Below are positions 9,222 to 18,527 of a stretch of DNA of 64,000 bases, piece after piece. The DNA comes from Arcticibacter eurypsychrophilus. Lineage in GTDB: Bacteria; Bacteroidota; Bacteroidia; Sphingobacteriales; Sphingobacteriaceae. The stretch lies in contig NZ_MDFN01000018.1 of NCBI RefSeq assembly GCF_001730525.1, forward strand, positions 45,847 through 109,846, written 5' to 3'. The notes under the pieces are model-generated. The model was not told where the DNA came from. It made no database searches and was given only the letters and a program-made list of their open reading frames with translations. The first letter of the stretch is position 1, and every line of letters begins with the position of its first letter. The position numbers and the translations under genes are program-made.

Positions 9222-10310
9222 TTAATTCTTCTTAATTGTACAAGTATAATTACCAGGTACACTGAGATCAAGCGTAATGGTATAGTTACCCGTTGTAGGA
9301 ACAGTATAATCGGCAGTTGCCGGATCATAAGGATACATCGGATTGTCTGAGTAAGATAGCTTTCCATCCTTCTGTCCCATTGTCAATGCCCAGGCGTCAT
9401 TCGCTCTGAACTTAAATGAACCCAGGTCTGCACTTTTCAAATCAAGTGTGACTGTCCATTTCTTGGTCTCTGTATTATAAGTAAGATTAGTATCACTATC
9501 CCAACCTCCAGGTGTAGCCGCACCAATTACACCCCATGTAACCGGAATGAACTTATACTTCATCGTATTTAAATTGGCATATAGAAAATAATATCCAGCA
9601 GTTTCGATATTGAAATTTCCACCATTAAAATTAGCCTCTATTAGATTATCGGTACCACCATCTCCATAAGCCATAGGTTCCCAACCAGCTTGAGCTGTCA
9701 ACTTAATCTGACCTACCGGCAAATCTACATAACCTTCATACACATTATCATGGTTTACAGAACCAAGTGTTGGTGCAATGGCAGGATTCCATCCCTGATA
9801 AGCGCCAGGAACCCATAATGAAGGAATTACAGGAGCAGGAGGAATAGGTACATAAGGCTTTACCGCAACCACAATTGGCGCAGAGTACACATAACGGTCT
9901 ACAAAAGCTCTCACCCGTACCACCAAATCAGCTTTGTCCACTTTAAGACCTAAAGCCATGGCTATGTCATTCAATTCTTTAACTGTCATTGACTTGCTAT
10001 AAACATCCTCACCTACTTCAACACTTACAGCCTTTGACCAGGGTGTTGCAGTCAAGGTATCGGCAGGTACATCCAGTTGAAGATGGTAAGTAACAGGTGC
10101 CACAATAGGATAAACTACTGCGGTCCAGTTTACGGTAACTGCACTTTCAGCATCATTTTGCTCTGTAAGCACCACATTACTCGAAGAAGAAGTTATCGTA
10201 GAATTGAATTCCACTTTCTCCAGGTACGTAAATGCCGCATCTTTCCTACAGCCTGCCAGCAGAAGCAAAAGGACACTTAATCCTAGTATATTTTTAAATA
10301 TATTTTTCAT
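9222..10310 (-). CDS. susE: SusE/SusF-type starch-binding outer-membrane lipoprotein
   Basis: This 362-residue lipoprotein (signal LLLLLAGCRKD) begins with a SusE-type N-terminal Ig-like domain (residues ~25-130, FNSTITSSSSNVVL and WTAVVYP). Two carbohydrate-binding modules follow: residues ~165-260 with LWVPGAYQGWNP, and ~260-362 with WGVIGAATPGGWDSD and LKFRANDAW-type strands. It should bind starch at the cell surface and aid capture without cutting it. It starts 13 bp after the SusD stop, clearly in the same operon. Only one such gene is present, where B. thetaiotaomicron has separate SusE and SusF. Confidence 0.88.
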   Translation of the reverse strand: MKNIFKNILGLSVLLLLLAGCRKDAAFTYLEKVEFNSTITSSSSNVVLTEQNDAESAVTVNWTAVVYPIVAPVTYHLQLDVPADTLTATPWSKAVSVEVGEDVYSKSMTVKELNDIAMALGLKVDKADLVVRVRAFVDRYVYSAPIVVAVKPYVPIPPAPVIPSLWVPGAYQGWNPAIAPTLGSVNHDNVYEGYVDLPVGQIKLTAQAGWEPMAYGDGGTDNLIEANFNGGNFNIETAGYYFLYANLNTMKYKFIPVTWGVIGAATPGGWDSDTNLTYNTETKKWTVTLDLKSADLGSFKFRANDAWALTMGQKDGKLSYSDNPMYPYDPATADYTVPTTGNYTITLDLSVPGNYTCTIKKN

Positions 10311-10323
10311 AATCTTCTTGTAT

Positions 10324-11826
10324 TTAATAACCCGGATTTTGTATTAATAACTTATTTGCATTTAAAGCTGCAGTGGGGATTGGAAACAAAAGCCTGAAAG
10401 GCCCAACTGCCGGAGCAAAATCATGAGCAAGCAGGAACTTTCCGAAGCGGATCATATCTTGTCTGCGGTGTCCTTCCCAAGTCAATTCAAAACCTCTTTC
10501 ATCATAAATATTATCCAAAGTAGGCGCTGCAGTCAGAGCATTCAAACCTGCCCGTTCTCTTACCTGATCAATAAATGGCTTTCCTACTGCCGCACTTCCC
10601 AATCGCACATTACATTCCGCTTTCATCAGTAAAATGTCGGCATATCGATAAATTGGGAAATCATTTGATCCTCCATTAGATATAGGTGCTACCGGGAAAA
10701 ACTTTTGATTTCGAGCACCTGCATTAGGAAGGGCACCAGGATTATCCAGACTAAGTACTTCAAGCGAGTAGTTGATAAACCCTGCTGGCTGTGGTCCATA
10801 AGGATTCGCTCCATATCTGAATTGTCTTTTACGGATATCCGTATTCGAAAACTTTTCCACAAAGGCTTGGGGAACAATGGAACCATTCCATGCACCCGCT
10901 CCAAATAAATTAGTACCATCAGTGCCTCCAAGACTTCTTACAGTGAAAATATTTCTTCCTACTATATCCGCAGTTACATAGATAGCCAAGATAGTTTCAT
11001 CATCAGGCAATACGTCACCAAACAATTCATAATACTTATAACCTAATTTATTAGAGGCATCAGCAGCACCGGAGTGCAAACTAAAACCACCCTCAGAAAC
11101 TTTATTGCAAGCTGCCAGGCACTCATTCCACATGGGTGTACCGGTATAAACCTGTGCATTTAAATAAACCTTAGCTAATAAGCTGTACGCTGCCCATTTA
11201 TTAAACCTGCCATAATAATTTCCACCTTTTGTAGAAGAAAGCTGATCTATATTAGCTAACAGCTCAGAAACGACAAAATCATAGACCTCTTTACGTTTAG
11301 CTTGCGGAACCTGTTCAACAGGGGTATCATTCACTGTAAAAAAGGGAACATCACCAAAATCATCAATCAATAAATAATAAAAGAAAGCCCTTAATACTTT
11401 AGCCTCAGCAATCGCTGATGGATCGGCTTTCGCAGTTTCCAATTGAGCAATACTTCTGTTCGCTCTATAGATTGATTTATACAACCAATTCCATGTATTA
11501 TTCATAAAACCGTCACTAGGGAGCCATTCGCGTTTATACAGTCTAGCGAAGTCTAATTCCCAATCACCAGTTGTACGATGAGGTACCACCTGATAATCTG
11601 CCGACATTTCATTCAAATCATACCAACCACGATCTGCTCCGGCGTAACCTACACCGTCCCAGTTACCCGGCATTTGGGCATAAACACTGGCAAGCGAACT
11701 TGCCGCAGCTCCGGGTAAAGCAAAGAATTCATCTGCCGGCACTTTATCGTAAATATTTTCATCAAGCTTCGTGCAGGAACTCAAAAAAGCAACGGACAAA
11801 GCGATATATATGTATTTAATTTTCAT
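10324..11826 (-). CDS. susD: SusD/RagB family nutrient-binding lipoprotein
   Basis: This 500-residue lipoprotein (signal ending LSSCTKLDE) has the SusD layout. The N-terminal part contains TPR-like helices: YKSIYRANRSIAQLE, AKVLRAFFYYLLIDDFGDVPFF and RFNKWAAYSLLAKVYLNAQVY. A C-terminal RagB/SusD domain carries the usual YADILLMKAECN and ERGFELTWEGHRRQDMIRF. It forms the lid over the SusC barrel and binds the glycan. It sits 10 bp after SusC and 13 bp before SusE. Sequence alone does not show glucan specificity; that comes from the neighbouring GH13 and GH97 enzymes. Confidence 0.95.
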   Translation of the reverse strand: MKIKYIYIALSVAFLSSCTKLDENIYDKVPADEFFALPGAAASSLASVYAQMPGNWDGVGYAGADRGWYDLNEMSADYQVVPHRTTGDWELDFARLYKREWLPSDGFMNNTWNWLYKSIYRANRSIAQLETAKADPSAIAEAKVLRAFFYYLLIDDFGDVPFFTVNDTPVEQVPQAKRKEVYDFVVSELLANIDQLSSTKGGNYYGRFNKWAAYSLLAKVYLNAQVYTGTPMWNECLAACNKVSEGGFSLHSGAADASNKLGYKYYELFGDVLPDDETILAIYVTADIVGRNIFTVRSLGGTDGTNLFGAGAWNGSIVPQAFVEKFSNTDIRKRQFRYGANPYGPQPAGFINYSLEVLSLDNPGALPNAGARNQKFFPVAPISNGGSNDFPIYRYADILLMKAECNVRLGSAAVGKPFIDQVRERAGLNALTAAPTLDNIYDERGFELTWEGHRRQDMIRFGKFLLAHDFAPAVGPFRLLFPIPTAALNANKLLIQNPGY

Positions 11827-11836
11827 TTTAATAAGC

Positions 11837-14818
11837 TTATTTAAGTGATATATTTAAACCTAAAGCAAAACTTCTAACCCGCGGGTAAATGCCATTATCC
11901 GTACTTGCATTATTACCACCATTTGCAGCTACCTCCGGATCGATACCAGAATATTTAGTGAATAAGGCAAGATTATTAGCAGTCAATGTCAACCGCACCC
12001 CTTTTATGTAGGTTAATTTACTTACGTTAAAACGGTAACCTAAGGTTAAATTTTCAAAGCGCAGGTAAGAACCGTTCTCCAACCAAAAATCAGAACCGTA
12101 AGGAGATGTAAACATCGCTTCAGGAATGGCACTCTTCAACATATTCGACTTACCTATATTTTCCATTAGGGTTAAACTTTTGCGAATGCTATTGTAAATT
12201 TTGTTTCCTCCTGCACCTCTCCAAACCATGGATACATCAAAGCTTTTGTAAGAAAAAGAAGGTGTAAAGGCATAATTATATTTCGGCAAAGCTTGTCCAG
12301 AGAGAACACGATCCGGACTTTCATTTCCCTGATCAATTATCCCATTCCCATCTTGATCTACCACAAGTTCTTGTCCGGTTGCCGGATCAATACCCTCATG
12401 CTGTAAAATATAATAAGCTCCAATTGGCTTGCCTACAATCAGGTATGAAGAATTAAGATTCCCCCATGCTACATAATCGGTAGTTAAAGCAGTTCCTGCT
12501 TTTCCAATCGTTCCACTCAAACTCAATACCTCATTTTTCAAAAGAGATCCGTTAGCAACAAGAGTAAGGGTTGTGTTATCAGTTTTAATTACGTCGTAGC
12601 TTAATGAAGCTTCCAGCCCCTTATTCAATACAGAACCCACATTTGCTACTATACTAGTATATTCAAAAGGTGGTGATGGTACTGCATAATCAAATAACAG
12701 GTTTTTAGTAGTAGCAGTAAAGGCATCGAAAGTACCGCTTAAACGGCTATTCAAAACAGAAAAATCTAAACCAATGTTCGTTTGATATTTGGTTTCCCAA
12801 CGCAGTTCAGGATTTTCATTTTGAATAGTAGCATAATTATTAATTAACTCTCCACCAAAATAAACAGTAGAAGGTGATCCTATTCCAACCAGGTTAAGTG
12901 ACTTTTGAGGTACCAAACCTTGTTGATTTCCGGTAACTCCATAAGATCCACGAAGCTTAAGGCTGTTGAAAACCTTCTGATTCTTCATAAAAGGTTCCTG
13001 ATCTACCCTCCATGCAAGAGAAGCAGATGGAAAGTTTCCCCATTTATGATTCGCTCCGAAGACAGATGAACCATCACGCCTAATACTGGCAGTTAATAAA
13101 TAACGATCCAGATAAGAGTAATTGACACGGCCCAAATAGGATATTAGCGTTCTATCATTTTTATAAGAGAATAGATCTTCCGCTCGAACTTTAGTTATAT
13201 CAGCCCATCTCAAATCATTATAAGAGGATAATTCAATACCAAACCCTCTCGCCCTGGTACGGCTTCCCTGATATAATTGATTTTGCCACTCATAAACCCC
13301 AATAACATCAAGACTATGATCACCAAAAGTCTTTTTATAGTTCAGACTTAAATCCAATAATTGCTCGTTCGTTTGCTTGCTGTTAATTTCCGCTGAGCCT
13401 TTATCATTAATAGCGGTTGCATCGGTAGATTCGGCTGGCAGAAAATAACCTGTATTTTCATCCAATTTCCTCCAGCTTCCAAATACACCTGCAGTTAAGC
13501 CTGAAGCAACTTCCAGGTCAGCTCTTAAGCTCCCCTGCGTGTCGTTTATTTTCCCATCATTCTGAACAGTTTGCGCTATTGCATAGGGATTATTAGGTTC
13601 AAATAGTTCAGATGGAATAAAATAAGTTCCATCTGTATTATAAACCGGATCTGTAGGACGGGTTACATAAGCGTTGGAAATTAAGTTTGATCTGAAAATA
13701 GCTCTACCAATGCCGGTAGGACTTCCTGTATTATTTCTAAAACTGGTATTCAGATTCATATTAACAGTAAGCTTATTATTTAGAGCTTTCTGTGTGGCCT
13801 GCAGACGCCCGATGTAATTTTGATTTTTCGAGTTAATGACAATACCATCCTGCAGAATAGCACTCACTGAAGCACGATAATTAAAATTATCTGTTCCTCC
13901 TCCCATTGCCACGTTATGATTTTGAGTCGAACCATTTCTGGTCAGTAAGCCGAACCAATCGGTATTAGCGCCATGATTATTAGCTCCCGTTACGCCCCAT
14001 TTCTGTGCTTCAGTCCACCATTCATTTGCATCCAGTAATTCCAGTTGTTTAGAAATTACATCTATAGAAGAAACTGCATTGTATTCTACTATAGTAGATC
14101 CCGCTTTACTCTTCTTAGTGGTCACAATGATGACACCTGTCGCACCTCTTGACCCATAAATTGCTGTTGCCGAAGCATCTTTAAGCACTTCAATATTAGC
14201 AATTTCTGAAGGTGGAAGTTGACTCAAAAGATCCAAACCACCCTGATTACCATCCACTACAATTAACGGATCGTTCCCTCCAATTAAAGAAGTAATACCT
14301 CTTATTCGAACAGAAGGTGCAGATCCAGGCTCACTACCGGTTTGAGTAATATTTACACCAGCTGCCTTTCCCGCAATTTGTTGTAAGGGGTTAGTTATCG
14401 GTCCGGGATTTAAATCTTTACTTGCAATTGTTGTCACTGAACCGGTCACATCTCTTCTTCGCTGCGTACCATACCCAACAACAACTACCTCATTAAGAAA
14501 TGATGAGGATGCTTGCAATTGAAAGTTAACTTCAGTAACAGCACTAATACTGATCGTTCTTGTCTGGGGTTGATAGCCAATAAACGTCACTACAATGGTT
14601 TGCGATCCAGTAGCGATCTCTGTAAGTTTATACCGACCATCGTTGCCGGTACTGGTGGATTTAGTTTGGCCTTTTAAGGAAACAGAGGCTCCGGGTAATG
14701 GCTGATTCATTTCATCTCGGACAACACCACTGATACTACCCGTTTGGGCGAAAACAGCAATTGATGAATAAATAAAACAAACCAGAAACCCATACTTAAG
14801 AAAATAAAGTTTTTTCAT
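11837..14818 (-). CDS. susC: SusC/RagA family TonB-dependent transporter
   Basis: This 993-residue outer-membrane transporter has a signal peptide (to AQTG), a carboxypeptidase-regulatory-like domain (residues ~26-110, GSISGVVRDE to SFIGYQ-type strands), a TonB-box-like VVVGYGTQ, a plug (GVNITQTGSEPGSAPSVRIRG, VLKDASATAIYGSRGATG) and a 22-strand barrel ending in an aromatic-rich strand. It imports maltooligosaccharides using TonB energy. It is the first structural gene of the locus, 221 bp downstream of the regulator on the same strand, with a promoter candidate in that gap. Length and domain order are normal for the family and there are no interruptions. Confidence 0.96.
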   Translation of the reverse strand: MKKLYFLKYGFLVCFIYSSIAVFAQTGSISGVVRDEMNQPLPGASVSLKGQTKSTSTGNDGRYKLTEIATGSQTIVVTFIGYQPQTRTISISAVTEVNFQLQASSSFLNEVVVVGYGTQRRRDVTGSVTTIASKDLNPGPITNPLQQIAGKAAGVNITQTGSEPGSAPSVRIRGITSLIGGNDPLIVVDGNQGGLDLLSQLPPSEIANIEVLKDASATAIYGSRGATGVIIVTTKKSKAGSTIVEYNAVSSIDVISKQLELLDANEWWTEAQKWGVTGANNHGANTDWFGLLTRNGSTQNHNVAMGGGTDNFNYRASVSAILQDGIVINSKNQNYIGRLQATQKALNNKLTVNMNLNTSFRNNTGSPTGIGRAIFRSNLISNAYVTRPTDPVYNTDGTYFIPSELFEPNNPYAIAQTVQNDGKINDTQGSLRADLEVASGLTAGVFGSWRKLDENTGYFLPAESTDATAINDKGSAEINSKQTNEQLLDLSLNYKKTFGDHSLDVIGVYEWQNQLYQGSRTRARGFGIELSSYNDLRWADITKVRAEDLFSYKNDRTLISYLGRVNYSYLDRYLLTASIRRDGSSVFGANHKWGNFPSASLAWRVDQEPFMKNQKVFNSLKLRGSYGVTGNQQGLVPQKSLNLVGIGSPSTVYFGGELINNYATIQNENPELRWETKYQTNIGLDFSVLNSRLSGTFDAFTATTKNLLFDYAVPSPPFEYTSIVANVGSVLNKGLEASLSYDVIKTDNTTLTLVANGSLLKNEVLSLSGTIGKAGTALTTDYVAWGNLNSSYLIVGKPIGAYYILQHEGIDPATGQELVVDQDGNGIIDQGNESPDRVLSGQALPKYNYAFTPSFSYKSFDVSMVWRGAGGNKIYNSIRKSLTLMENIGKSNMLKSAIPEAMFTSPYGSDFWLENGSYLRFENLTLGYRFNVSKLTYIKGVRLTLTANNLALFTKYSGIDPEVAANGGNNASTDNGIYPRVRSFALGLNISLK

Positions 14819-14877
14819 TGGTTATTGATTTTATAGAGGTTAATTAAATGCACTGGAGGTTTTGGCCATTGCACATA

Positions 14878-14907
14878 CAAAGGAATCATCTAATCAGAAC
14901 TATTCCA
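14878..14907 (-). promoter_or_regulatory. promoter candidate for the sus operon
   Basis: On the minus strand, TTG (14907-14905) is followed after 19 nt by TTCCTTTG (14885-14878), one mismatch from TAnnTTTG. It would start transcription about 50 nt before susC. A weak -7 element would suit a promoter that depends on an activator such as the SusR-like protein. Confidence 0.45.
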
Positions 14908-15039
14908 ACAAGCCATGAGGGCTGTATAGATTCTAAAAAAGAAATATTTATATATCTAATTGACTACCAACAGATTGCAAGCAGACAAACACCACTGTAA
15001 TATCAATTATTTAAAGTAGTAGGATAAGAAATCAGAGAG

Positions 15040-16656
15040 TTAATCCGCTTTAATTGCCATTATTTTATCTTCAAATTCATCATTAGAGATAAATGACTTG
15101 TTCTTAATCCGGGTTTTATACGCATAAATAGTATTGACAGAAAAATTCATGACTTTCGCAATCCGGTCATTGTCGTGAATTCCTAACCGAATCAAAGCAA
15201 ATATTCGTAATTCCGTATTTAATAGCTGCCCATCAGGTAATATGATCCGATCCTTTTCATCAAAAAGGCCATTAAATTCTTTTAGAAAATAGGGAAATAG
15301 CTTTATGAATACACGGTCAAAGCTGACGGATAAATCTTCCCGTTCTTTCTTCAAGTCTATCTTGTTGATAATTTGTTTAATCTCATCATACCTTCCAAGC
15401 GTTAATCTTTGAGAAACGGATTTCTTGAATCGTTCAATTTTATCAATATAATCAGAGTTGATATTGAAATAATACCCGATATACTCATCTTTAATCCTAT
15501 TTGCCTCCCTTATGGCTTTATTAACCTCAGTTAACTCCAGATTAGTTTTTTGAAGTGTATCATTTGCTTCAGAGATGATAACTTGAGCCAACTGCAGTTT
15601 TTTATTTTGTTTTATGGTCACCACAATAAAACCTGCGATAATTACAATCAAAAGAGTCACGATTGCGGCATAAGTAATGATGACATTCTTTTGCTTTTCA
15701 ACCATCATGAGCTGCTTTCCTTCAATAATCGGCAAAAGAGTTCCTACCTCAAACTGCCGGTGGCGGGCACCATAATATTCCGCATCGGCCATGGCCATCC
15801 TGATATACTTATATGCCTTTTCATTATCCCCAGTCTCGAATAAAGTATCGGCAAGCTTAAACATCGCCACATTCTCTTTTGTAGAGGATTTCACATCTGC
15901 AATAGCGGCCTTTATTAAAAATTGCATCGCTTGATTGTTTCGCTGCTTACGCAGATATATGTAGCTCAATGTACTTGCAATTATCGCATACTGATGCTGT
16001 GTAAGCGTAGGTCGATCGACTATTTGTAAATAATCCCGTAAAGCATCATCAAGATTACCTGTCCGCAGATTTTTTAATCCTGAAATGAAATAATAGCGAT
16101 ATGATCCACGTGGAGCTAAAACCATGGCTGAATCAGCAAGTTCATTCCCTAAAGATATATACGCCGAACAGTAGGTGTCATTTTTCACAAAATCGCATAA
16201 GTCATAATAATAACGGGCCTTTAACGATAATAGCTCTACTTTATCCGCATAGCTTAAATTTTTTATCTCGATATTCTTAAATTCCTCATGAGTCTCCTTG
16301 AACATTCCGGATGATAGTAAAATAAAGGCAATATTAATTTTGGAATGGCTAATCTTAGCAGGGTCTTTTAATGATTCAGCTTCCTGTTTTATTTTACCTG
16401 CATAAGTTAATGCGGAATCAAAATTAAGCGTTTTGTACTCTTCAAAAATCTTTACGTATTGGTTATAGGTCCTTAATGAATGACCATCCGACTTCTTTAC
16501 ATAACTCTTAAGCCTTTCTATTCTTTCTAATTTTTGCTGCGTATAAACATCTTTTTTTGACAATACCCGTTCGAGCTCATTAAATAACGTGTCCGTAATT
16601 GGAAAAACGGAAAGTGTGCAAAATAAAAGAATAAAAGACAATATAAACTTCCTCAT
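15040..16656 (-). CDS. SusR-like membrane-spanning transcriptional regulator (DUF6377 type)
   Basis: This 538-residue protein begins with a signal sequence, then a TPR-like helical region (residues ~25-310) predicted to be periplasmic. One membrane span follows (~325-348, IVTLLIVIIAGFIVV), then a coiled coil (~350-395), a DUF6377-like segment and a C-terminal LuxR-like helix-turn-helix (~480-520, LRIFALIRLGIHDNDRIAKV then SVNTIYAYKTRIK). This matches the SusR plan: a periplasmic sensor of maltose or oligosaccharide coupled to a cytoplasmic DNA-binding domain. It lies directly upstream of susC on the same strand. The ligand and the DNA target are inferred. Confidence 0.8.
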   Translation of the reverse strand: MRKFILSFILLFCTLSVFPITDTLFNELERVLSKKDVYTQQKLERIERLKSYVKKSDGHSLRTYNQYVKIFEEYKTLNFDSALTYAGKIKQEAESLKDPAKISHSKINIAFILLSSGMFKETHEEFKNIEIKNLSYADKVELLSLKARYYYDLCDFVKNDTYCSAYISLGNELADSAMVLAPRGSYRYYFISGLKNLRTGNLDDALRDYLQIVDRPTLTQHQYAIIASTLSYIYLRKQRNNQAMQFLIKAAIADVKSSTKENVAMFKLADTLFETGDNEKAYKYIRMAMADAEYYGARHRQFEVGTLLPIIEGKQLMMVEKQKNVIITYAAIVTLLIVIIAGFIVVTIKQNKKLQLAQVIISEANDTLQKTNLELTEVNKAIREANRIKDEYIGYYFNINSDYIDKIERFKKSVSQRLTLGRYDEIKQIINKIDLKKEREDLSVSFDRVFIKLFPYFLKEFNGLFDEKDRIILPDGQLLNTELRIFALIRLGIHDNDRIAKVMNFSVNTIYAYKTRIKNKSFISNDEFEDKIMAIKAD

Positions 16657-16958
16657 TAGTGTTGATGGTCTGGGATCTGTTCTTCCGGTAGTTAGTTTGA
16701 TTCAAAAATGGCCTGCATTGAATCAGGCATAAATCTATGCAAAGCAGGAGATTTATCAACAATAATAATTTATTACTTCTACATAAACTCACTATTGAGT
16801 GGGAATCCTTTTTTCGGCTCTTCAGCCTAAGGATAAAATCGATTGATCTAGATTTAGTAAGGTAAGAATTTAAGATCCATAGATACAGAAGATCTTTATT
16901 AAACCAATACGATCATCGTCTGTTGTAGCATAAAACCACATTTCTACGTTTCAATACT
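16657..16958. other. 302-bp divergent intergenic region
   Basis: This lies between the SusR-like gene (-) and a small lipoprotein gene (+). Apart from the promoter candidate at its right end I see no conserved site, repeat or RNA. Confidence 0.5.
16923..16952 (+). promoter_or_regulatory. promoter candidate for the small lipoprotein gene
   Basis: TTG at 16923-16925 is followed after 19 nt by TACGTTTC (16945-16952), one mismatch from TAnnTTTG. The start codon is only 6 nt further on, so the transcript would be nearly leaderless if this is used. Confidence 0.35.
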
Positions 16959-17264
16959 ATGAAGAAAACAATTCTCTTATTGATTTTAGTCTCCACAATC
17001 ATCGGGTGTAAAACCATTAAACCATCTGCAGAAAATAACGTTCTCCTACTTAAAGGAACGGTAGAGAAAATGGGCATATCGACATTTCAGTATGGAACGC
17101 ATCTTCTGAAAACAGAGAGCAAAACATATGCATTAAAAACCGATATTGTAAAATTAGACGATTACGTGGGTAAAGAAGTCCGCATAACAGGAAGCAAAGT
17201 AGAAGGATACCCTGTGGAAAATGGCCCTGATTTAATTGATGTAAAAAAAATTGCAATGAAGTAA
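16959..17264 (+). CDS. small lipoprotein, OB-fold-like, function unknown
   Basis: This 101-residue protein has a lipoprotein signal (MKKTILLLILVSTIIGC). The mature part is about 80 residues of beta-rich sequence: LLLKGTVEKM, HLLKTESKTYALKT, YVGKEVRITGSKV and LIDVKKIAM. This pattern of G-x-V strands ending in V-x-I-x-G is typical of small OB-fold proteins that sit in the periplasm or on a membrane face. No catalytic residues are visible. It starts 52 bp before the MDR oxidoreductase on the same strand, but nothing links the two jobs. I cannot name a function. Confidence 0.7.
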   Translation: MKKTILLLILVSTIIGCKTIKPSAENNVLLLKGTVEKMGISTFQYGTHLLKTESKTYALKTDIVKLDDYVGKEVRITGSKVEGYPVENGPDLIDVKKIAMK

Positions 17265-17316
17265 ATTTGCAATATTTACTCTTTCTTAATGATTAACGTT
17301 TTTTAAAATGTAAGAA

Positions 17317-18252
17317 ATGAAAGCAGTCATCATCACCCAATTCGGACCCGCAGAAGAGTTACACCTGGCAGAAATGGATAAACCCATCGCAAATGACGAC
17401 CAGGTAGTTATTAAAGTGATGGCAGCAGGAATTAATCCTGTAGATACCAAGATCAGATCAGGAAATCATATCAGCTCTAAAAACCTTCACTTACCTGCTA
17501 TTTTAGGAAAAGATGTAAGTGGAATTATAGATTCTGTAGGCAAAAACATAACGTATTTCAAACCAGGCGAGTCCGTATTTGGATGTAATAACGCTGGTAA
17601 AACATATGCGGAATTTACTTTGGCTGACCCGGATTCCGTTGTTAAAAAACCCAAAGAGATGAGTTTTGAAGAAGCTGCTGCTGCTCCCTTAGCATCATTA
17701 ACAGCTTACCAGGCCATTAACGACCATTTGAAATTGAAACCTAACCAAAAAGTGCTTATTCAGGCTGCTGCCGGAGGTGTAGGACACCTTGCAGTGCAAT
17801 TCGCCAAAATAAATGGCGCTTATGTATATGGAACAGCCTCAGCAAAAAATACAGAATTCTTAAAACAACTAGGTATTGATGAGGTGATCGATTATAAAAA
17901 TGAAAGATTTGAAGATAAAGTTCCCCCTCTTGATGCTGTACTCGACGCTATAGGGGGTGATGTGCTATACCGTTCAATCGCTTGCGTTAAACCAGGCGGC
18001 ACCATTGTTTGCCTTCCCTCTTCTACTAAGGATGACCCAAAAGCTTTAGCACTTGCCATCAAACATAGGGTTAAATTAATCTGGCCTATGATGTACCTGA
18101 ACAGAGATCAGTTGCAGTTAATCGCAGACCTGTTGGAACATCATAAGTTAAAAGTTGAAATAGATAGCGTGTTTCCTTTAGAAGATATTATACAAGCTCA
18201 TAAGGCCATAGAATCTCATGATACCAAAGGGAAAATAGTGGTGCGGATATAA
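17317..18252 (+). CDS. NADP-dependent MDR oxidoreductase (quinone oxidoreductase type)
   Basis: This 311-residue medium-chain dehydrogenase/reductase has an N-terminal GroES-like domain (MKAVIITQFG, AAGINPVDTKIRSG, LGKDVSGIIDSVG). A Rossmann domain follows with the nucleotide motif AAAGGVGHLAVQFAK near residue 150 and a catalytic-site-adjacent SFEEAAAAPLASLTAYQA. The cysteines that bind zinc in alcohol dehydrogenases are absent, which places it with zinc-free quinone oxidoreductases that reduce quinones or enones with NADPH. It is cytoplasmic. The substrate is unknown. Confidence 0.88.
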   Translation: MKAVIITQFGPAEELHLAEMDKPIANDDQVVIKVMAAGINPVDTKIRSGNHISSKNLHLPAILGKDVSGIIDSVGKNITYFKPGESVFGCNNAGKTYAEFTLADPDSVVKKPKEMSFEEAAAAPLASLTAYQAINDHLKLKPNQKVLIQAAAGGVGHLAVQFAKINGAYVYGTASAKNTEFLKQLGIDEVIDYKNERFEDKVPPLDAVLDAIGGDVLYRSIACVKPGGTIVCLPSSTKDDPKALALAIKHRVKLIWPMMYLNRDQLQLIADLLEHHKLKVEIDSVFPLEDIIQAHKAIESHDTKGKIVVRI

Positions 18253-18472
18253 AAAAATAGCAATTCCCATCTATGATCTCTAACAGCTTATAGCAACCCC
18301 TAGTTCCTTCAAAAACAATATACTCGAAGTTTTCATAAACATCAAGCTGCTATAAATATGTCAACACATCTCAGTTAATCACTTCCTCTAACTTAAACTC
18401 TTCTGCGCATTTCTTAATAAAACACCAATATATTTCCATTTTAGTAAATTATCCATAATCATTCTTAATAAT

Positions 18473-18502
18473 TTGGAATATTCAAATTTCCTTATACTTT
18501 TG
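18473..18502 (+). promoter_or_regulatory. consensus Bacteroidota promoter for the TonB-dependent receptor
   Basis: TTTG (18472-18475), a 19-nt spacer, then TACTTTTG (18495-18502) matches the Bacteroidota consensus exactly. Transcription would start around 18509, about 20 nt before the ATG. AT-rich ATAATCATTCTTAATAAT just upstream could hold a regulator such as Fur, but that is only a guess. Confidence 0.7.
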
Positions 18503-18527
18503 CAGTCTATTTATAATTAATCTAAAT

